The position numbers and the translations under genes are program-made. The notes beneath the pieces are model-generated. The model did not search any database. It saw nothing but the letters and a program-made list of their open reading frames with translations, and was not told the DNA's origin. Of a DNA stretch of 64,000 nt, positions 55,701 to 64,000 are shown in pieces; within the stretch, counting starts at the first letter, position 1, and each line of letters opens with the position of its first letter. Origin of the DNA: Nipponacmea schrenckii (lineage: Eukaryota; Mollusca; Gastropoda; Lottiidae); contig JAUJPP010000007.1 in the NCBI GenBank assembly GCA_030562195.1, forward strand, positions 23,061,769 through 23,125,768, read 5' to 3'.

Positions 55701-58700
55701 TGTGAACACGATAGAGACCACATTTCTTGATGGATTTTGACCAAATTTGGTGAGTGTGTTTGTTATAACCCAAGGAAGAAGCCTATTGAAAATCAGACCA
55801 ATCGAAAAATATTCAATGAGTTATTGCCCTTGTTTTTGAAAATTTGTTGTGAACACGATAAAGAGTGTGTTTCTTGATGGATTTTGATGAAATTTGGTGT
55901 GATTGCTTGTTATTACTTAAGGATGAAGCCTAAATCAGACAAATCGAAAAATAAATTGATGAGTTATTGTCCTTGTTCTTGAAAACACATTCATTTTGCG
56001 TTCAAAAATGTGTTGTGGACATGATAGAGAGATGGTTTCTGGATGGATTTTGACCAATTTCGGTGTGTGTGTTTGTAATCATCCAAGGATGAAGCCTTCT
56101 GCCCGCCTGTCTGTCTGTCTGTCCGTCGGTCTGTCCGTCTGCCTGTCCACAATTGTTGTGAACACGATAGAGACTCTGATTTATTGAGTTATTGCCCTTG
56201 TTCTTTAAAACGTGTTCACTTTATCAGCCTCTGATTCTTTGTAGACTTGATAGAGATATAGAATATGCAATTAATATGCTGATTAATTGCAAGTATTCAT
56301 GATTATTATTATTGTTGACTGTTAACCCCGTGAAACACTAAAACACATATTTTCAATGTATATATAGTTTCTTTATTGACTTTTAGTTGAGTCCCCCTTA
56401 AATAATAATTGCCCCCCCCCCCCCTGAGACCCCGGGCTAGCTACGGGCCTGTAAAGTCTATAGTTAAAAAAACTTACGGAAGTAGCAGAGCGGTAAACGA
56501 ATGGATATAATGTAGTGGTCTAATTTCATTTTGACTAATTCAAATGGTCATAAAATATATTGAATTTTTGTATAGCAATCAAGTATTGACCAGGCTTTGA
56601 TTTGACATGTTGGAAGTTTTCAACGAGATTTCTAGAAAATATATAGAAGGTTGAATTTCATGATTTAACACTCCAGTGAAACACAAAAAATAAAAAATTA
56701 CTTACAGTCCAATCTGCTTCAGGATCAATACTAGGTATAAACTGATTATCATACATGTGGGAAAATGGTCCATGCCCTAAAATATTCGAAAAATCAGATG
56801 CAATTAAATTATGGTAATTTAGCTTAGTAATTTCCGGTCATAGTATAAAATCATCTTAAATATGACAAAATACCCATTTCCAACCAAATATGTTTTGGAA
56901 ACTTATAAAAAGATACAGGCAAACACCAGATACATTTTTTATTCCAAAATCATCGATAAATTGTCAAATTCTATCTTGACCAGGATCTCATCAACTTCAA
57001 TAATCACACCGAATTTCATTAAATCAAATGAAAATTGTAATGTCCATAGCGTTGACAAGCCAATTTAGACGCATTTTAACTATGTCAAGGGCAATATCTC
57101 AAAAACTGTTTAACGAAAAAATTGTCAATATCGAACATGTCCAAGATCTCATCAATATAAATGATCACACCATATTTCATTCAAATCCAATGACAATGGC
57201 GATGGCCATCGTAATACGCCCACATTTAGAAATATCGGTAAATAAAAGATTTTTCTTGAATTTTAATTGCACTCACAATAAATTCCATCCAAATCAATCA
57301 GGAAATCTGCTCTCTATCAGGTCCACAAAGAATTAAAGACTCATAGAAAATATTCTTCGATTGGGTTCATCCTTGAGTGATTACAAACACTCACACCAAA
57401 TTTCATAAAAATCTATCCAGAAACCAGCTCTCTTTCGTGTCCACAAAGAATTCAAGAACAAAGGCAGACAAGTGTTTTAGATCAAGGGCAATAACTCATA
57501 TTAACATTTTTCGATTAATCTGATTTTCAATAGGGTTCATCCTTGGGTTATAACAAACACTCACAACAAGTTTCGTCAAAATCCATCAATAAACCAGCAC
57601 TCTATCGTGTTCACAAACAATTCAAGAACAAGGGTAATAACTCATAGAAAATATTTTACGATTGATCTGATGTTTAATAGCCGAGTAAAGTTGGTTCGTA
57701 ATTCGTTATTCGTTATTCGTTAATAACAAATAACGAATAACGAACAAACTTCACATGTTATTCGTTATTCGTTTTTAACGACAAACGAAAGCTCAAAACG
57801 AATAAGAAATAACGAATAACGAAAAACAAAAGAATTTTATTCATTTTTACAAAGAAGTTTATGTTAATCCAGCTTAAAATTAGGAGAACGACGCCTGAAA
57901 ATTGAACTGCAAAAAACTATTCGCTCTTTTGTAAGCACAAAGAGGGGAATATTCGATATTCGTTTCTCGTTATTCGTTTTTTTGCATTTCGTTTTTTGTT
58001 ATTCATTCTTTTATAAGCACCAAGAGGGGGATATTCGTTTTTCGTTATTCTTTATTGTAGCACTTCTAGATGTTTAAATAACTTTGACTTTGAAAATTAG
58101 GATTTATAAAAAGAAACAGAGGCTATGATATTTGTTATTTGATCTTTTGTAAGCACCAAGAGGGGGGTATTCGCTTTTCGTTATTTGTTTTCGTTATTCG
58201 TTTTTTGTTTTTCGTTATTGGTTATTGGCGATTCGCTTTTCGATATTCGTTTTTCGTTATTCGTCTTTTGCTTTTGATTTTTGTTTTTTGTTTCTCGCTT
58301 TTTGTTTGTCGTTATTCGTTTTTCGCTTTTCGTTATTCGTTCTTTTGTATGCACCAATAGGAGGATATTCGCTATTCGTTTTATTTTTTACGTTTTTCGT
58401 TATTCGTTATTCGTTTTTCGGTTTTCGTTATTCGTTATTGTAGCACTTCTAGATGTTTAAATGACTTTGACTTTCAAAAATTGGGATTTATAAGAAGAAA
58501 CATTGAAACTATGATATTTGTTATTCGTTCTTTTATAAACACCACGAGGGGGATATCCGCCATACGTTTTCCGTTATTCGTTTTTCGTTTTTTATTATTC
58601 GTTTTTAGTTATTCGTTCTTTTGCAAGCACCAAGAGGAGGATTTTCGTTATTCGTTATTCGTTTTTCGGAACAGAGGATATGATATTTGTTAATCGTTCT

Positions 58701-58871
58701 TTTGCAAGTCAATAACGAATAACGAATAACAAACTAATTTCACACTGCCATGTTTAATAAGCTTCATTCTTGGGTGTTTACAAAGACTCACACCAAGTTT
58801 CGTCAAAATCCATCAAGAAACCAACTCTCTATCGTGCCCACAACATTTGTGGACACACAAACAGACAGACA

Positions 58872-58902
<31 letters not shown>

Positions 58903-59947
58903 GCGTTTTGACTAAGTCAGGGACAATAACTCAAAAACCGTTCATCGAAAAATTGTCAAATTCTAAAACGACCGAGATCTCACCACTTCAATAACCACAC
59001 CAAAGTTCATTCATTTCATATCGGATGAAAACCGTAGTTCCTATCGCCTTTACAAGCCAATTTCGACGCGTTTTGACTAAGTCAGGGGCAACCACTCAAA
59101 AACCTTCATTGAAAAATCGTCAATATCGAACTTGTCCAAGATCTCATCAAAACAAATACAAAACTTTTCTCATTTTAAAATCTTCAACATGCATTTATTA
59201 TATGAATTATTTATGCTGAGTTTTTTCTACCAAATCTTATTAAATCAATTGCAATAAACCAAATATATCAAATGATTAAATCGCACTGGTTTCGTGTATT
59301 AAATTTAAAAAAGTATTTTATAAAAAGGGCAATAACCCCAAAAAATTAATAATTGTTAAAAATAAAAAAATTGACCAAGATATCATGAATATAAAAGGAT
59401 CACAAAATATTTAATTAAAATCCGATAAAAACACTCATTTGTGTTCAAACACAGATTTTGACACGTGTTTCTCCAGTCAATAAGAGCAATTTAAATACAC
59501 CAACTTCACTAGTAATAATTTTGTATTATATCAAGAGCATTTGTCAATCTGTTTTAAATCGCACCAAAATCCAAGATATTTTATTGATTTTTATTCGACA
59601 TAACATTTAACACAACATTTAACACATGAAATGTGTGAAAATGGATGAAATCTATAGTCTATTATAAAGTCACAATCAATTAAAATAAATTATTCTACCT
59701 TTTTTTAAAAATTAAAATAACATACAAACTGTAGTCTTTTATTGAGTTTATAAGAAACGTTGACATGGGCGACGCGTATAATATTAGGGGATACATTTCC
59801 ACGAGAGAGTACAAAAATCACTGAAAATTACCCAAATCATGGCATAGACCAGCAATTGAAACACACAAACTATCAACTTCAGTGATTTTTAATTTTGGTT
59901 GTATTTCATTTAATCTTTTAACCATTTCCGATGCAAGGTAACTAACT
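28772..59947 (-). CDS. SAMHD1: SAMHD1-like deoxynucleoside triphosphate triphosphohydrolase, ten exons seen, 5' part outside the window
   Basis: HD-domain enzyme that in vertebrates removes triphosphate from dNTPs, lowers the dNTP pool and restricts retroelements and retroviruses. Exons in transcript order: 59947-59832, 56776-56706, 50465-50334, 49999-49949, 44157-43990, [one not found], 32104-32048, 30099-29913, 29573-29496, 29397-29293, 28918-28772 (TAA at 28774-28772). Junctions are GT-AG and phases fit, apart from the absent exon. The metal-binding HD pair and following HGPFSHMYD span exons 59832/56776. [18 protein letters not shown] is in 44157-43990, AYTKLTDNI in 30099-29913, [20 protein letters not shown] in 29397-29293, and [10 protein letters not shown] in the last exon. 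The N-terminal SAM domain and first HD histidine exons must lie right of 64000. An AATAAA overlaps the stop codon. Introns are swollen with transposons. Orthology is strong; activity cannot be judged. Confidence 0.93.
29680..29840 (+). pseudogene. Possible short coding relic in a SAMHD1 intron
   Basis: Plus-strand reading gives a charged stretch ([13 protein letters not shown], stop, then [18 protein letters not shown]) ending at a stop near 29840. The amino-acid composition looks coding-like, but no family is recognised. It may be a retroelement or processed-gene fragment. Confidence 0.25.
30338..31992 (-). mobile_element. Composite HINE-like element with two 5' ends
   Basis: The 3' terminus (GATAGCTTGCCAGGCAAGG, ATACGCCCACTGGCAGC) is at 30338-30377. 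Core modules with CAAGGGCAATAACTC and CACCAAGTTTCAT follow. A complete 5' end (GGACCGACGGACAGGGGCGAC, palindrome CCACATTTCCATGTGGGCGTAT) occurs at 31258-31317. About three ~175 bp modules with AAGAATTCCAGGAATTTTTTTC then lead to a second 5' end at 31905-31992. The (CGGACCGA)n microsatellite precedes each 5' end. Confidence 0.8.
32220..33327. repeat. Diverged minisatellite region rich in TTTTACCGACGAACACGTG and TTTACCGA words
   Basis: ACCGACGAACACGTG occurs four times between 32273 and 32710, twice followed by TTCTTCCGGGG. From about 32870 to 33327 a ~130-150 bp unit (CCGATTCCGCGTTTTACCGACAAGTTCAG... AATCGGTTTTACCGA) repeats three times. Two poly(G) tracts are embedded, 32242-32254 and 32720-32733. 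No protein is encoded. It lies in the SAMHD1 intron upstream of the 32104-32048 exon. Confidence 0.65.
33328..34413 (+). repeat. ACTAGA-headed, poly(A)-tailed repeat, copy 3
   Basis: Near-identical to the copies at 5208 and 6300, about 28 kb away. It starts ACTAGAATTGCTTACAATT and ends in A-run 34402-34413. It is joined directly to a longer unit of the same design at 34414. Confidence 0.75.
34414..36594 (+). repeat. ACTAGA-headed, poly(A)-tailed repeat, long type (~2.2 kb)
   Basis: Starts ACTAGA then hairpin GCCGT-ACGCCTA-ACGGC; ends in an A-run at about 36580-36594. The interior repeats words such as GCGATAAAA.CGGAAGT, GTCACCAAAGGTCAAGGT and ACCGGAAGT, partly in two internal copies. No recognisable protein. 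Confidence 0.65.
36595..37637 (+). repeat. ACTAGA-headed repeat, long type, cut by the assembly gap
   Basis: Starts ACTAGATCCCCAGGCTTCGCGAGG (short imperfect hairpin). It then follows the 34414 unit with moderate divergence (CGCTGAAACTAGTG...GATCGCCCAAACGC; GGAAGTAGACATCGGACAAC). It runs into the N gap, so its 3' end is not seen. Confidence 0.6.
37638..38137. other. Assembly gap of exactly 500 N
   Basis: A run of N of round length, so the true size is probably unknown. The gap hides the 5' LTR, gag and protease start of the BEL/Pao element. It may also hide the unseen SAMHD1 exon. Confidence 0.99.
38139..38870 (+). pseudogene. BEL/Pao retrotransposon pol, protease end and RT start (frame 1)
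   Basis: The frame is open from the gap to TAA at 38868-38870. It shows the Pao-type block [19 protein letters not shown] ... [14 protein letters not shown] and the start of the RT region ([21 protein letters not shown]...[11 protein letters not shown]). The frame then breaks, and homology continues one frame over in the next entry (overlap 38851-38870). The aspartic-protease active site would lie in the gap. The single frame change looks like a one-base indel, because BEL pol is normally one open frame. Confidence 0.85.
38851..41988 (+). CDS. BEL/Pao retrotransposon polyprotein: RT, A17-type region, RNase H, integrase (1045 codons)
   Basis: Long terminal repeat retrotransposon pol that would copy element RNA and integrate the cDNA. 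Reverse transcriptase: [13 protein letters not shown] (57-68), first catalytic Asp in ADIEQ (D102), [13 protein letters not shown] (141-153), YVDD (183-186). Pao peptidase-A17 domain: [20 protein letters not shown] (279-298). RNase H acids D366, E410, D440 and D486. Integrase: HHCC zinc region about 671-711, then DDE residues D743 (GVDTFG), D810 (RSDRGTNF) and E860 (GAWERM). A C-terminal DUF5641-like part contains [19 protein letters not shown]. The ATG at 38851 is only the first Met after the frame change, not the native start. Catalytic residues are intact, suggesting a fairly recent insertion despite the shift. Lies in a SAMHD1 intron in opposite orientation. Confidence 0.93.
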   Translation: MNRHLSNPNKQKQFCEFMDKIFTNGHAEEAPPLQPGQQCWFLPIFGVYHPKKPNKIRVVFDSSAKYKNLSLNDILVTGPDLTNNLLGVLLRFRKEQVAVIADIEQYFFYFFVHEKDRSYLCFLWHKDNDPEKELISYRMKVHVFGNSPSPSVSTFGLRKCVCSRDIHDESCDDICRFIRHNFYVDDGLISLPDCESAVNLVKRTQDRLMEGGNIRLHKISSNSQDVLNKFPISDLATDIKEIDFDSQIPTLHRSLGLIWNIQSDTFTYQVSNENKPFTRRGMLSTINSIFDPIGFLAPVILGGKLILRNALTKNVDWDQPLCTDFLSDWQTWTSSLHSLQTLEIPRPYTAISFHNAVRTELLIFCDASKEAIGSVAYVRIYNSNEQFQQGFVMGKSKLAPPHGHTIPRLELCVAVLAVEVAGFILDHIQTRIDETKFFTDSKVVLGYINNESRRFYVYVTNRVDKIRKASSPSQWFFVPTSLNPADQATRPTTANNFGNSSWLKGPSTVFENPVNSMDLNLVEPNSDKEVRPDINILKTVISQELGSERFTRFSSWHKLVLAISVLKRKAASLHSVPDKEERSLIEFYKESETLILKAVQCDLYSYETERLKKSEPVPRNSNLLSLSPLLDSDGLLRVGGRLNHSTLSEFEKKPVIISAKHHIATLLVRHHHENIHHQGRHLTEGSVRAAGYWITGGKRLIASIIHNCVICRRLRSRTEHQKMSDLPEDRLKPTPPFTNVGVDTFGPWSIVTRRTRGGQANSKRWAILFSCLVSRAIHIEVVEDLSSSSFINSLKLFTSLRGPVQEFRSDRGTNFVGATDDLKIDVINVESPPVQNFLLGSRSFWKFNAPHASHMAGAWERMIGLTRRILDSMLLNVPDNNLTHEVLCTFMCEVCAIINARHIVAVSTDPESPGILSPAVLLTQKTNSKSESYEHFGRKDTYKFQWRHVQVLAERFWKQWQQQYLQNLQSRPKWKEERNNLKQDDVVLLKDNDLKRNQWPIGVICETFPSADGNIRKVSVRIWKDNDFVKYTRPISEVVYLLSPK
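41989..42730 (+). other. BEL/Pao 3' untranslated region and probable 3' LTR
   Basis: Non-coding sequence directly after pol, with AATAAA at 42464-42469 and 42684-42689. A TG...CA-bounded LTR could run from about 42001 to 42729. The 5' LTR lies in the gap, so the ends cannot be confirmed by comparison. Confidence 0.45.
42755..43324 (+). pseudogene. Ty3/gypsy-like pol relic (integrase C-terminal part)
   Basis: Frames 42769-42975 and 42977-43324 give [22 protein letters not shown], then [28 protein letters not shown]...NPDVPVY...LHRHHLL. This is typical of the integrase end and chromodomain-like tail of gypsy elements. A stop (TGA at 42973-42975) and a frame change separate the two parts, and the upstream pol is absent. 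It abuts the BEL 3' end, so BEL may have inserted into it or cut it. Confidence 0.75.
43325..43989. other. Intron sequence, possible gypsy 3' flank
   Basis: No coding signal. It may contain the 3' UTR/LTR of the gypsy relic (AAGGCTGTCATGTTG..., GTCCTGTTTTATG), but there is no second LTR to compare. Confidence 0.3.
44330..45225 (-). mobile_element. Decayed HINE-like element
   Basis: A weak 3' terminus (AGTAACATACACCCACAATTACAGCATTG) is followed by five or six modules with CAAGGGCAATAACTC, AACTTGACTGCC and CCAAGTTTCATCAA. It fades after TAGTGTCTACAACAA, without a 5' palindrome. Confidence 0.65.
45226..46316. other. Intron sequence of the SAMHD1-like gene
   Basis: AT-rich; nothing recognised. 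Confidence 0.4.
46317..49665 (-). pseudogene. Penelope-like retroelement (RT plus GIY-YIG), interrupted by a HINE-like insertion
   Basis: On the minus strand: [12 protein letters not shown]...PIISDCSS at about 49530-49430, [12 protein letters not shown] and [15 protein letters not shown] at 49330-49240 (RT), and FLDDIF at about 48990-48975 (catalytic YxDD-type box). After the insertion 47119-48972 come TIQEFWQ, then [15 protein letters not shown] and [11 protein letters not shown] (47030-46910). The GIY-YIG part follows at 46799-46326: [34 protein letters not shown] followed by GIY-YIG is diagnostic for Penelope-like elements. Frames are broken. A 122-132 bp piece of the linker (46546-46677) recurs at 49544-49665 just upstream of the RT. 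Confidence 0.85.
47119..48972 (-). mobile_element. Composite HINE-like element with two 5' ends, inserted in the Penelope RT
   Basis: The 3' terminus (GATAGCTTGCCAGGCAAGG, CATACGCCCACTGGCAGC) starts at 47119, with several ~150 bp modules. The first 5' end is at about 47980-48051 (GACCGACGGACAGGGGC, CCACATATTAATGTGGGCGTAT). Five or six modules with ATACATGTATACCAAG and GATCGGATAAAAACTGTAGCC lead to a second 5' end at about 48906-48972. Flanking A-runs (T-runs on the element strand) mark the insertion site. Confidence 0.82.
50558..50720 (-). mobile_element. HINE-like 3' end fragment
   Basis: GCTAGCTTGTCATGGCAATATACGCCCACC is a variant of the family's 3' terminus, followed by about one degenerate module. 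The 5' part is absent. Confidence 0.5.
50994..51534 (+). pseudogene. Broken open frames of unknown origin (Cys-rich segment)
   Basis: 50994-51269 encodes 91 residues starting [12 protein letters not shown], with CKNCF, hinting at a small zinc-binding segment. After stops, 51350-51534 in plus frames shows [20 protein letters not shown] and [16 protein letters not shown]. It could be ORF1 of a LINE or an unrelated gene scrap. No family recognised. Confidence 0.3.
52310..52497 (+). repeat. Dispersed direct repeat, copy A
   Basis: ATGTAGTGGTTTAGGCCTAC...CATTTTGACTTAG ... GATTTCTGGAAAA...AGAAGGTTGAATTTC recurs at 56505-56668. A shorter relative (TGCAGTGACATTCAAGC) is at about 53225-53250. The family is not recognised. 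Confidence 0.65.
52498..52985 (-). pseudogene. CR1/L2-type LINE, 3' end of the RT ORF
   Basis: Minus-strand frame 52983-52603 gives [34 protein letters not shown] and [16 protein letters not shown]...[10 protein letters not shown], the typical C-terminus of CR1/L2-like reverse transcriptase ORFs. The 3' end carries an (ATT)n run at 52502-52520. It is 5'-truncated, as expected of target-primed insertion. Confidence 0.88.
54180..55310 (+). pseudogene. hAT/ZMYM1-like transposase relic (TTF zinc finger plus DUF4371-like)
   Basis: The plus strand at about 54355-54500 encodes a TTF-type finger region: [23 protein letters not shown], stop, RDAVFCFPC. 54448-54981 then gives ALGESATxQ..., [17 protein letters not shown] and [16 protein letters not shown]...[15 protein letters not shown], a DUF4371-like pattern. 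Stops and frame changes follow ([15 protein letters not shown]). The homology continues to [18 protein letters not shown] at about 55255-55310, where a HINE-like element cuts it off. The C-terminal dimerisation part is not seen. Confidence 0.75.
55312..56205 (+). mobile_element. HINE-like element inserted in the transposase relic
   Basis: The 5' palindrome half CCCACATAAATGTGGGCGTAT is followed by TAGTCGCCCC, (TGTC)n at about 55346-55372 and ACAATTGTTGTGAACACGATAGAG. Alternating ~155 bp modules (CTTGATGGATTTTGA, GAGTTATTGCCCTTG) and a second TCTG/TCCG microsatellite at about 56106-56145 follow. No 3' hairpin is found. Confidence 0.72.
56480..56668 (+). repeat. Dispersed direct repeat, copy B
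   Basis: GTAGTGGTCTAATTTCATTTTGACTAATTC ... ATCAAGTATTGACC ... AGAAGGTTGAATTTCATG; a copy of 52310-52497 in the same orientation, ending 37 bases before the SAMHD1 exon at 56706. Confidence 0.65.
56930..59820 (-). mobile_element. HINE-like repeat cluster, nested
   Basis: Modules with CAAGGGCAATAACTC, CACCAAGTTTCGTCAAAATCC and CGTGTTCACAA run through 56930-57669 and 58760-59470. A variant 3' terminus GCGATGGCCATCGTAATACGCCCACA is at 57201-57226. The (CAGA)/(CAGG)n microsatellite is at 58861-58902. A decayed 5' end (GGGCGACGCGTATAATATT...CATTTCCACG) is at 59767-59817. The element at 57680-58749 is inserted in it. Confidence 0.65.
57680..58749. mobile_element. TTCGTTATTCG-rich foldback-like transposon with 10 bp target duplication
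   Basis: Flanked by ATGTTTAATA at 57670-57679 and again at 58750-58759. Ends are inverted: left GCCGAGTAAAGTTGGTTCG... TTCGTTATTCG, right (reverse complement) GGCAGTGTGAAATTAGTTTG...TTCGTTATTCG. The inside is dense in TTCGTTATTCG/TTTTTCG words. A ~380 bp unit containing GCACTTCTAGATGTTTAAAT and GTAAGCACCAAGAGGGGG is repeated two to three times. No transposase; non-autonomous. Open frames inside are simple-repeat translations. A 9-10 bp duplication suggests a Mutator-like mover, but the class is open. Confidence 0.7.
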
Positions 59948-60324
59948 CTGAAAAAAAAAAAAACCTTGCAATGTTATAATAAAAAATTGAGCAATTGTGT
60001 TCAATGTATTTGGTTAAAAAAAAATTGTAGTAATGGAAGTAATATTTTTATCAGATTTTGTCAGACAACGTAATGTACTCCCACAGGCAGCTTTGATTTA
60101 ATATAAAAAATAATTTGGTAGTATTTTAACCATCACCAGTATGAAAGATTCAACCTTTAGACATGACGTAGTCTTCATTCAAATTTTATGGACTGATAAT
60201 TAACAATATCACTAAGTTTTTTCATATCTGGCAAAACTTGTGTCATTTAGAATGTTTAAAAATTTAGTCAAGAATCTTTATACAAAGTCCTTGAACAGTA
60301 AAAATTTAACGCGTTTTTAAAAAT

Positions 60325-61839
<1,515 letters not shown>

Positions 61840-63805
61840 AAACAAGGGAAATTACTCAAAACAATCATTTTTCCGATTATTTCGTTCTTATCAGGTTCAT
61901 CCTTGGACGATTAAAAACACTCACACCATGCAATTTCTTGAGCTAAATATTGAACTTGTTTTCCAGGAAATAATATTTATATTTGCCTTCTTGGGTTTTT
62001 ATGAGTACAAGTGTGATCGCTTTTTCAAGAAGAGGGGTGAAACTCATATCAAATATTTTCCTATTTTCAATAAGGTTCATCAATGTCCAATTCTAGATCT
62101 CATAGTTTGTCATTTTAGCCTTTTAATAATTTCAGTTTCTTTATGATCTTGTCAACCTTAATTGGCGCGAATTATAACGTATTCAACCAAGAGACCGGCG
62201 GTTATAAATAGTCTTTTTGTGTTATAAAAAAAACTGTCCACTTATAAATATCATCTCCCCTTGTTTTGAAATATATCTACGTCAAGAGTTTCGTTTTTGT
62301 ATGTACACATGTATATTCGTTCCTTTTAAATTTCAATAAATTCTCCCTGAGACAGAAACAGGAAGTTCCACCCAATATTTTTTTAGTGGGAGAATCTTCT
62401 TTCTGTATCCTCTTCGTAATCCTTCCGAGAATTAGACATGAAAAAGCAGAGTGATCTACTCGTCATTTGACAATTTAAAAGGCAATGTAAAAAAAAAATT
62501 TCATGAAAATCCATCACGCGGTTTGCGAGGAATCGTTCCAGGAGAAGTCCGTTTACACCTGGCTGAGAAAAACTAATTAGTCGAAAGACTAACTTCCGGT
62601 TATTCTAAAAAATAGACGTTTGACGTCACTTGTGTGAGCCTTTAAGCGATACAACATGGAGTCTAATATGACACTTAATATGTAATTCAAATCTCCTCGA
62701 TTGATGAGCTAAACTTGATGAATAGGCCTAATCATAACTCTGGCATTCTGCTTTCCCACAAACTTATTGTTTTTTTTATTTAGTGTCACAGTCATAACCA
62801 CGAATTCTTAAATATCACGTAACGGCTGAGGATGGGTAGGGTGTTGCTTTTCGTGTAATTGTTACTAAGGTAGGGCAATATGTGGGGGAGGGTTTGAGGT
62901 AACAATTGGTGCCATGGTGTTATGCAACAAGAATGAACTTTTGAATGCTTCTTTTAGAGGTAGAATCATGCTAAATCAATCAATCATTCTCCCTGGAAGC
63001 ACATTATCCGAGTGAACAAAGGTTTCACCGTACCTGGAAGTTGCCGAGATTTGAGCTTTTCACGTATTTTCCACGCCATTTCAACAATTTTTTTTTTGTT
63101 CGCTCGGATTAAGAATATTCATACATTTCTCTTATCATCAGTACTTTTGTCAAAATCGATGATGTAAACTCTCCCGAAAATTCGTTTTAAAAAGTGGAGC
63201 AAAAAAAGCAATTGAGGGCCGACGGTTGAAAAAATCGACTTCAAACTGCGATTTCTCGAAAATTTGTAGAATAAAAATTTTTAAAAAAACATCGTTTAAA
63301 AGCTTATTCAGTTTCAAGTTTATCCGTCTTGGTGTAAACTATTAAGAGTTGGTGAGGAATTGTTAAAGACTTGAAGGTTTCGTTTTCGCCGTTGTGACCA
63401 AGATTGCGTGACGTCACTAAATTGTTTTAAATCAAAGGGATCTTCATAGGAAAACCATGAACGGAAATGTTGTCAAGAGGTGTAATGCTACAGCCATACG
63501 CCACACGCCTCTTCATAGGGATGATTCCATAATTATTTTGACAATCCGCCGTTATTGTTAATAATAAATCCAATTACAAACAAAATATTTTCAGTCCAAC
63601 TTTGTCACACAAAATTGTAAAAAAACGCCAAAAATAGGCCAAATGTACGGTCATAAGAACCTTCGCTAACAACCAAGTCATTAACAGTTAATTTTTTCCA
63701 TTTCACTTTATCTTTTGGACGACAAATAAGTAAAAAAAATCTGAATACGCCGTCAATTCAGACTCAATAGATCTATTGAACCGTATTGCAGTCGTCTCAC
63801 ACAGG
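61840..63805. other. Intron or upstream region of the SAMHD1-like gene
   Basis: A few decayed HINE modules extend to about 62110 (GGTTCATCCTTGG, CACTCACACCA). Beyond that I see no exon, including none for the SAMHD1 segment that should precede the 59947-59832 exon. Confidence 0.4.
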
Positions 63806-64000
63806 TTTTTTTTTTGTAAACAATATTTTATTCATAATAATGAAAAGGATTGGGGAACAGGCTTTCGCCTATATCACCCCTTTCCCTAAACAATGTACAT
63901 ATTTCAATATACAAAAATCGAATAATAATAAATTAAGATAATGAAAACAACATTGTAAACAATTAAACATTTATACATAGCTATCTACACCTCTTTGCTG
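63806..64000 (-). mobile_element. Possible LINE 3' end running off the window
   Basis: A T-run at 63806-63814 (a poly(A) tail on the minus strand) is followed by a region with hairpin-forming words AGGC-TTTC-GCCT and GGATTGGGG...CCCCTTTCC. Its general style is that of a LINE 3' UTR. No coding part is visible. Confidence 0.3.

Larger units (their letters stand above)
53281..56451 (+). mobile_element. Candidate hAT-type transposon with CCGTAGCTAG inverted ends
   Basis: The left end has CCGTAGCTAGGGGCTTG followed by poly(C) 53303-53315. The right end is poly(C) 56412-56424 then GAGACCCCGGGCTAGCTACGGGCCTG, so CCGTAGCTAG is inverted. Between them lies a ZMYM/hAT-like transposase relic. No clean 8 bp target duplication was found, so the ends are provisional. 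The flanks may be the two halves of one copy of the 52310 repeat. Confidence 0.4.

Noticed and set aside
58139..58693. Phe/Tyr/Arg-rich frames resembling membrane proteins
   Set aside because: Translation of TTCGTTATTCG-type repeats inside the 57680-58749 transposon; no start context or conservation.

Overview
The window is animal genomic DNA: intron-rich genes with GT-AG junctions, AT-rich and heavily loaded with transposable elements. The protein-coding genes have clear animal counterparts. The dominant repeat is a family with palindromic ends, a GTCC or CAGA microsatellite and ~160 bp core repeats. This resembles repeats known from molluscs, so I infer a lophotrochozoan, most likely a bivalve or gastropod. 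No species call is possible from the sequence alone.

Layout. (1) 1-7959, plus strand: the last eight exons of an M17 aminopeptidase of the NPEPL1 type; its 5' part lies before the window. (2) 10588-15826, minus strand: a complete four-exon coactosin-like actin-binding protein of 140 aa. (3) 16876-20586, plus strand: DHX38/PRP16, a DEAH-box splicing helicase of 1236 aa encoded in one uninterrupted exon, head to head with the coactosin gene. (4) 28772-59947, minus strand: ten exons of a SAMHD1-like dNTP triphosphohydrolase. This gene is stretched over 31 kb because its introns hold a BEL/Pao retrotransposon, a Ty3/gypsy relic, a Penelope-like element, a CR1/L2-type LINE end, a hAT/ZMYM-like transposase relic and many short repeats. 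Its first exons lie beyond the right edge. One exon expected between 32104 and 43990 is not visible; a 500-base assembly gap (37638-38137) lies in that interval.

Repeats make up much of the rest. Family 1 has a 5' palindrome (TATACGCCCACA..TGTGGGCGTATA), microsatellite, ~160 bp cores and a 3' hairpin (CTTGCC-T-GGCAAG). I interpret it as non-autonomous Helentron (HINE/pearl-like). At least a dozen copies or fragments are present, and two sit in hosts that reveal the empty site. Family 2 consists of 1-2.2 kb units that start ACTAGA plus a short hairpin, end in poly(A), and are arranged head to tail (5208-7399 and 33328-37637). A third distinctive element (57680-58749) is built largely of TTCGTTATTCG motifs, has inverted ends and a 10 bp target duplication, and is nested inside a family-1 repeat.

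The four host genes do not form a functional cluster: peptidase, actin regulator, spliceosomal helicase and nucleotide metabolism/innate defence. No RNA genes, CRISPR or prokaryotic features were seen.
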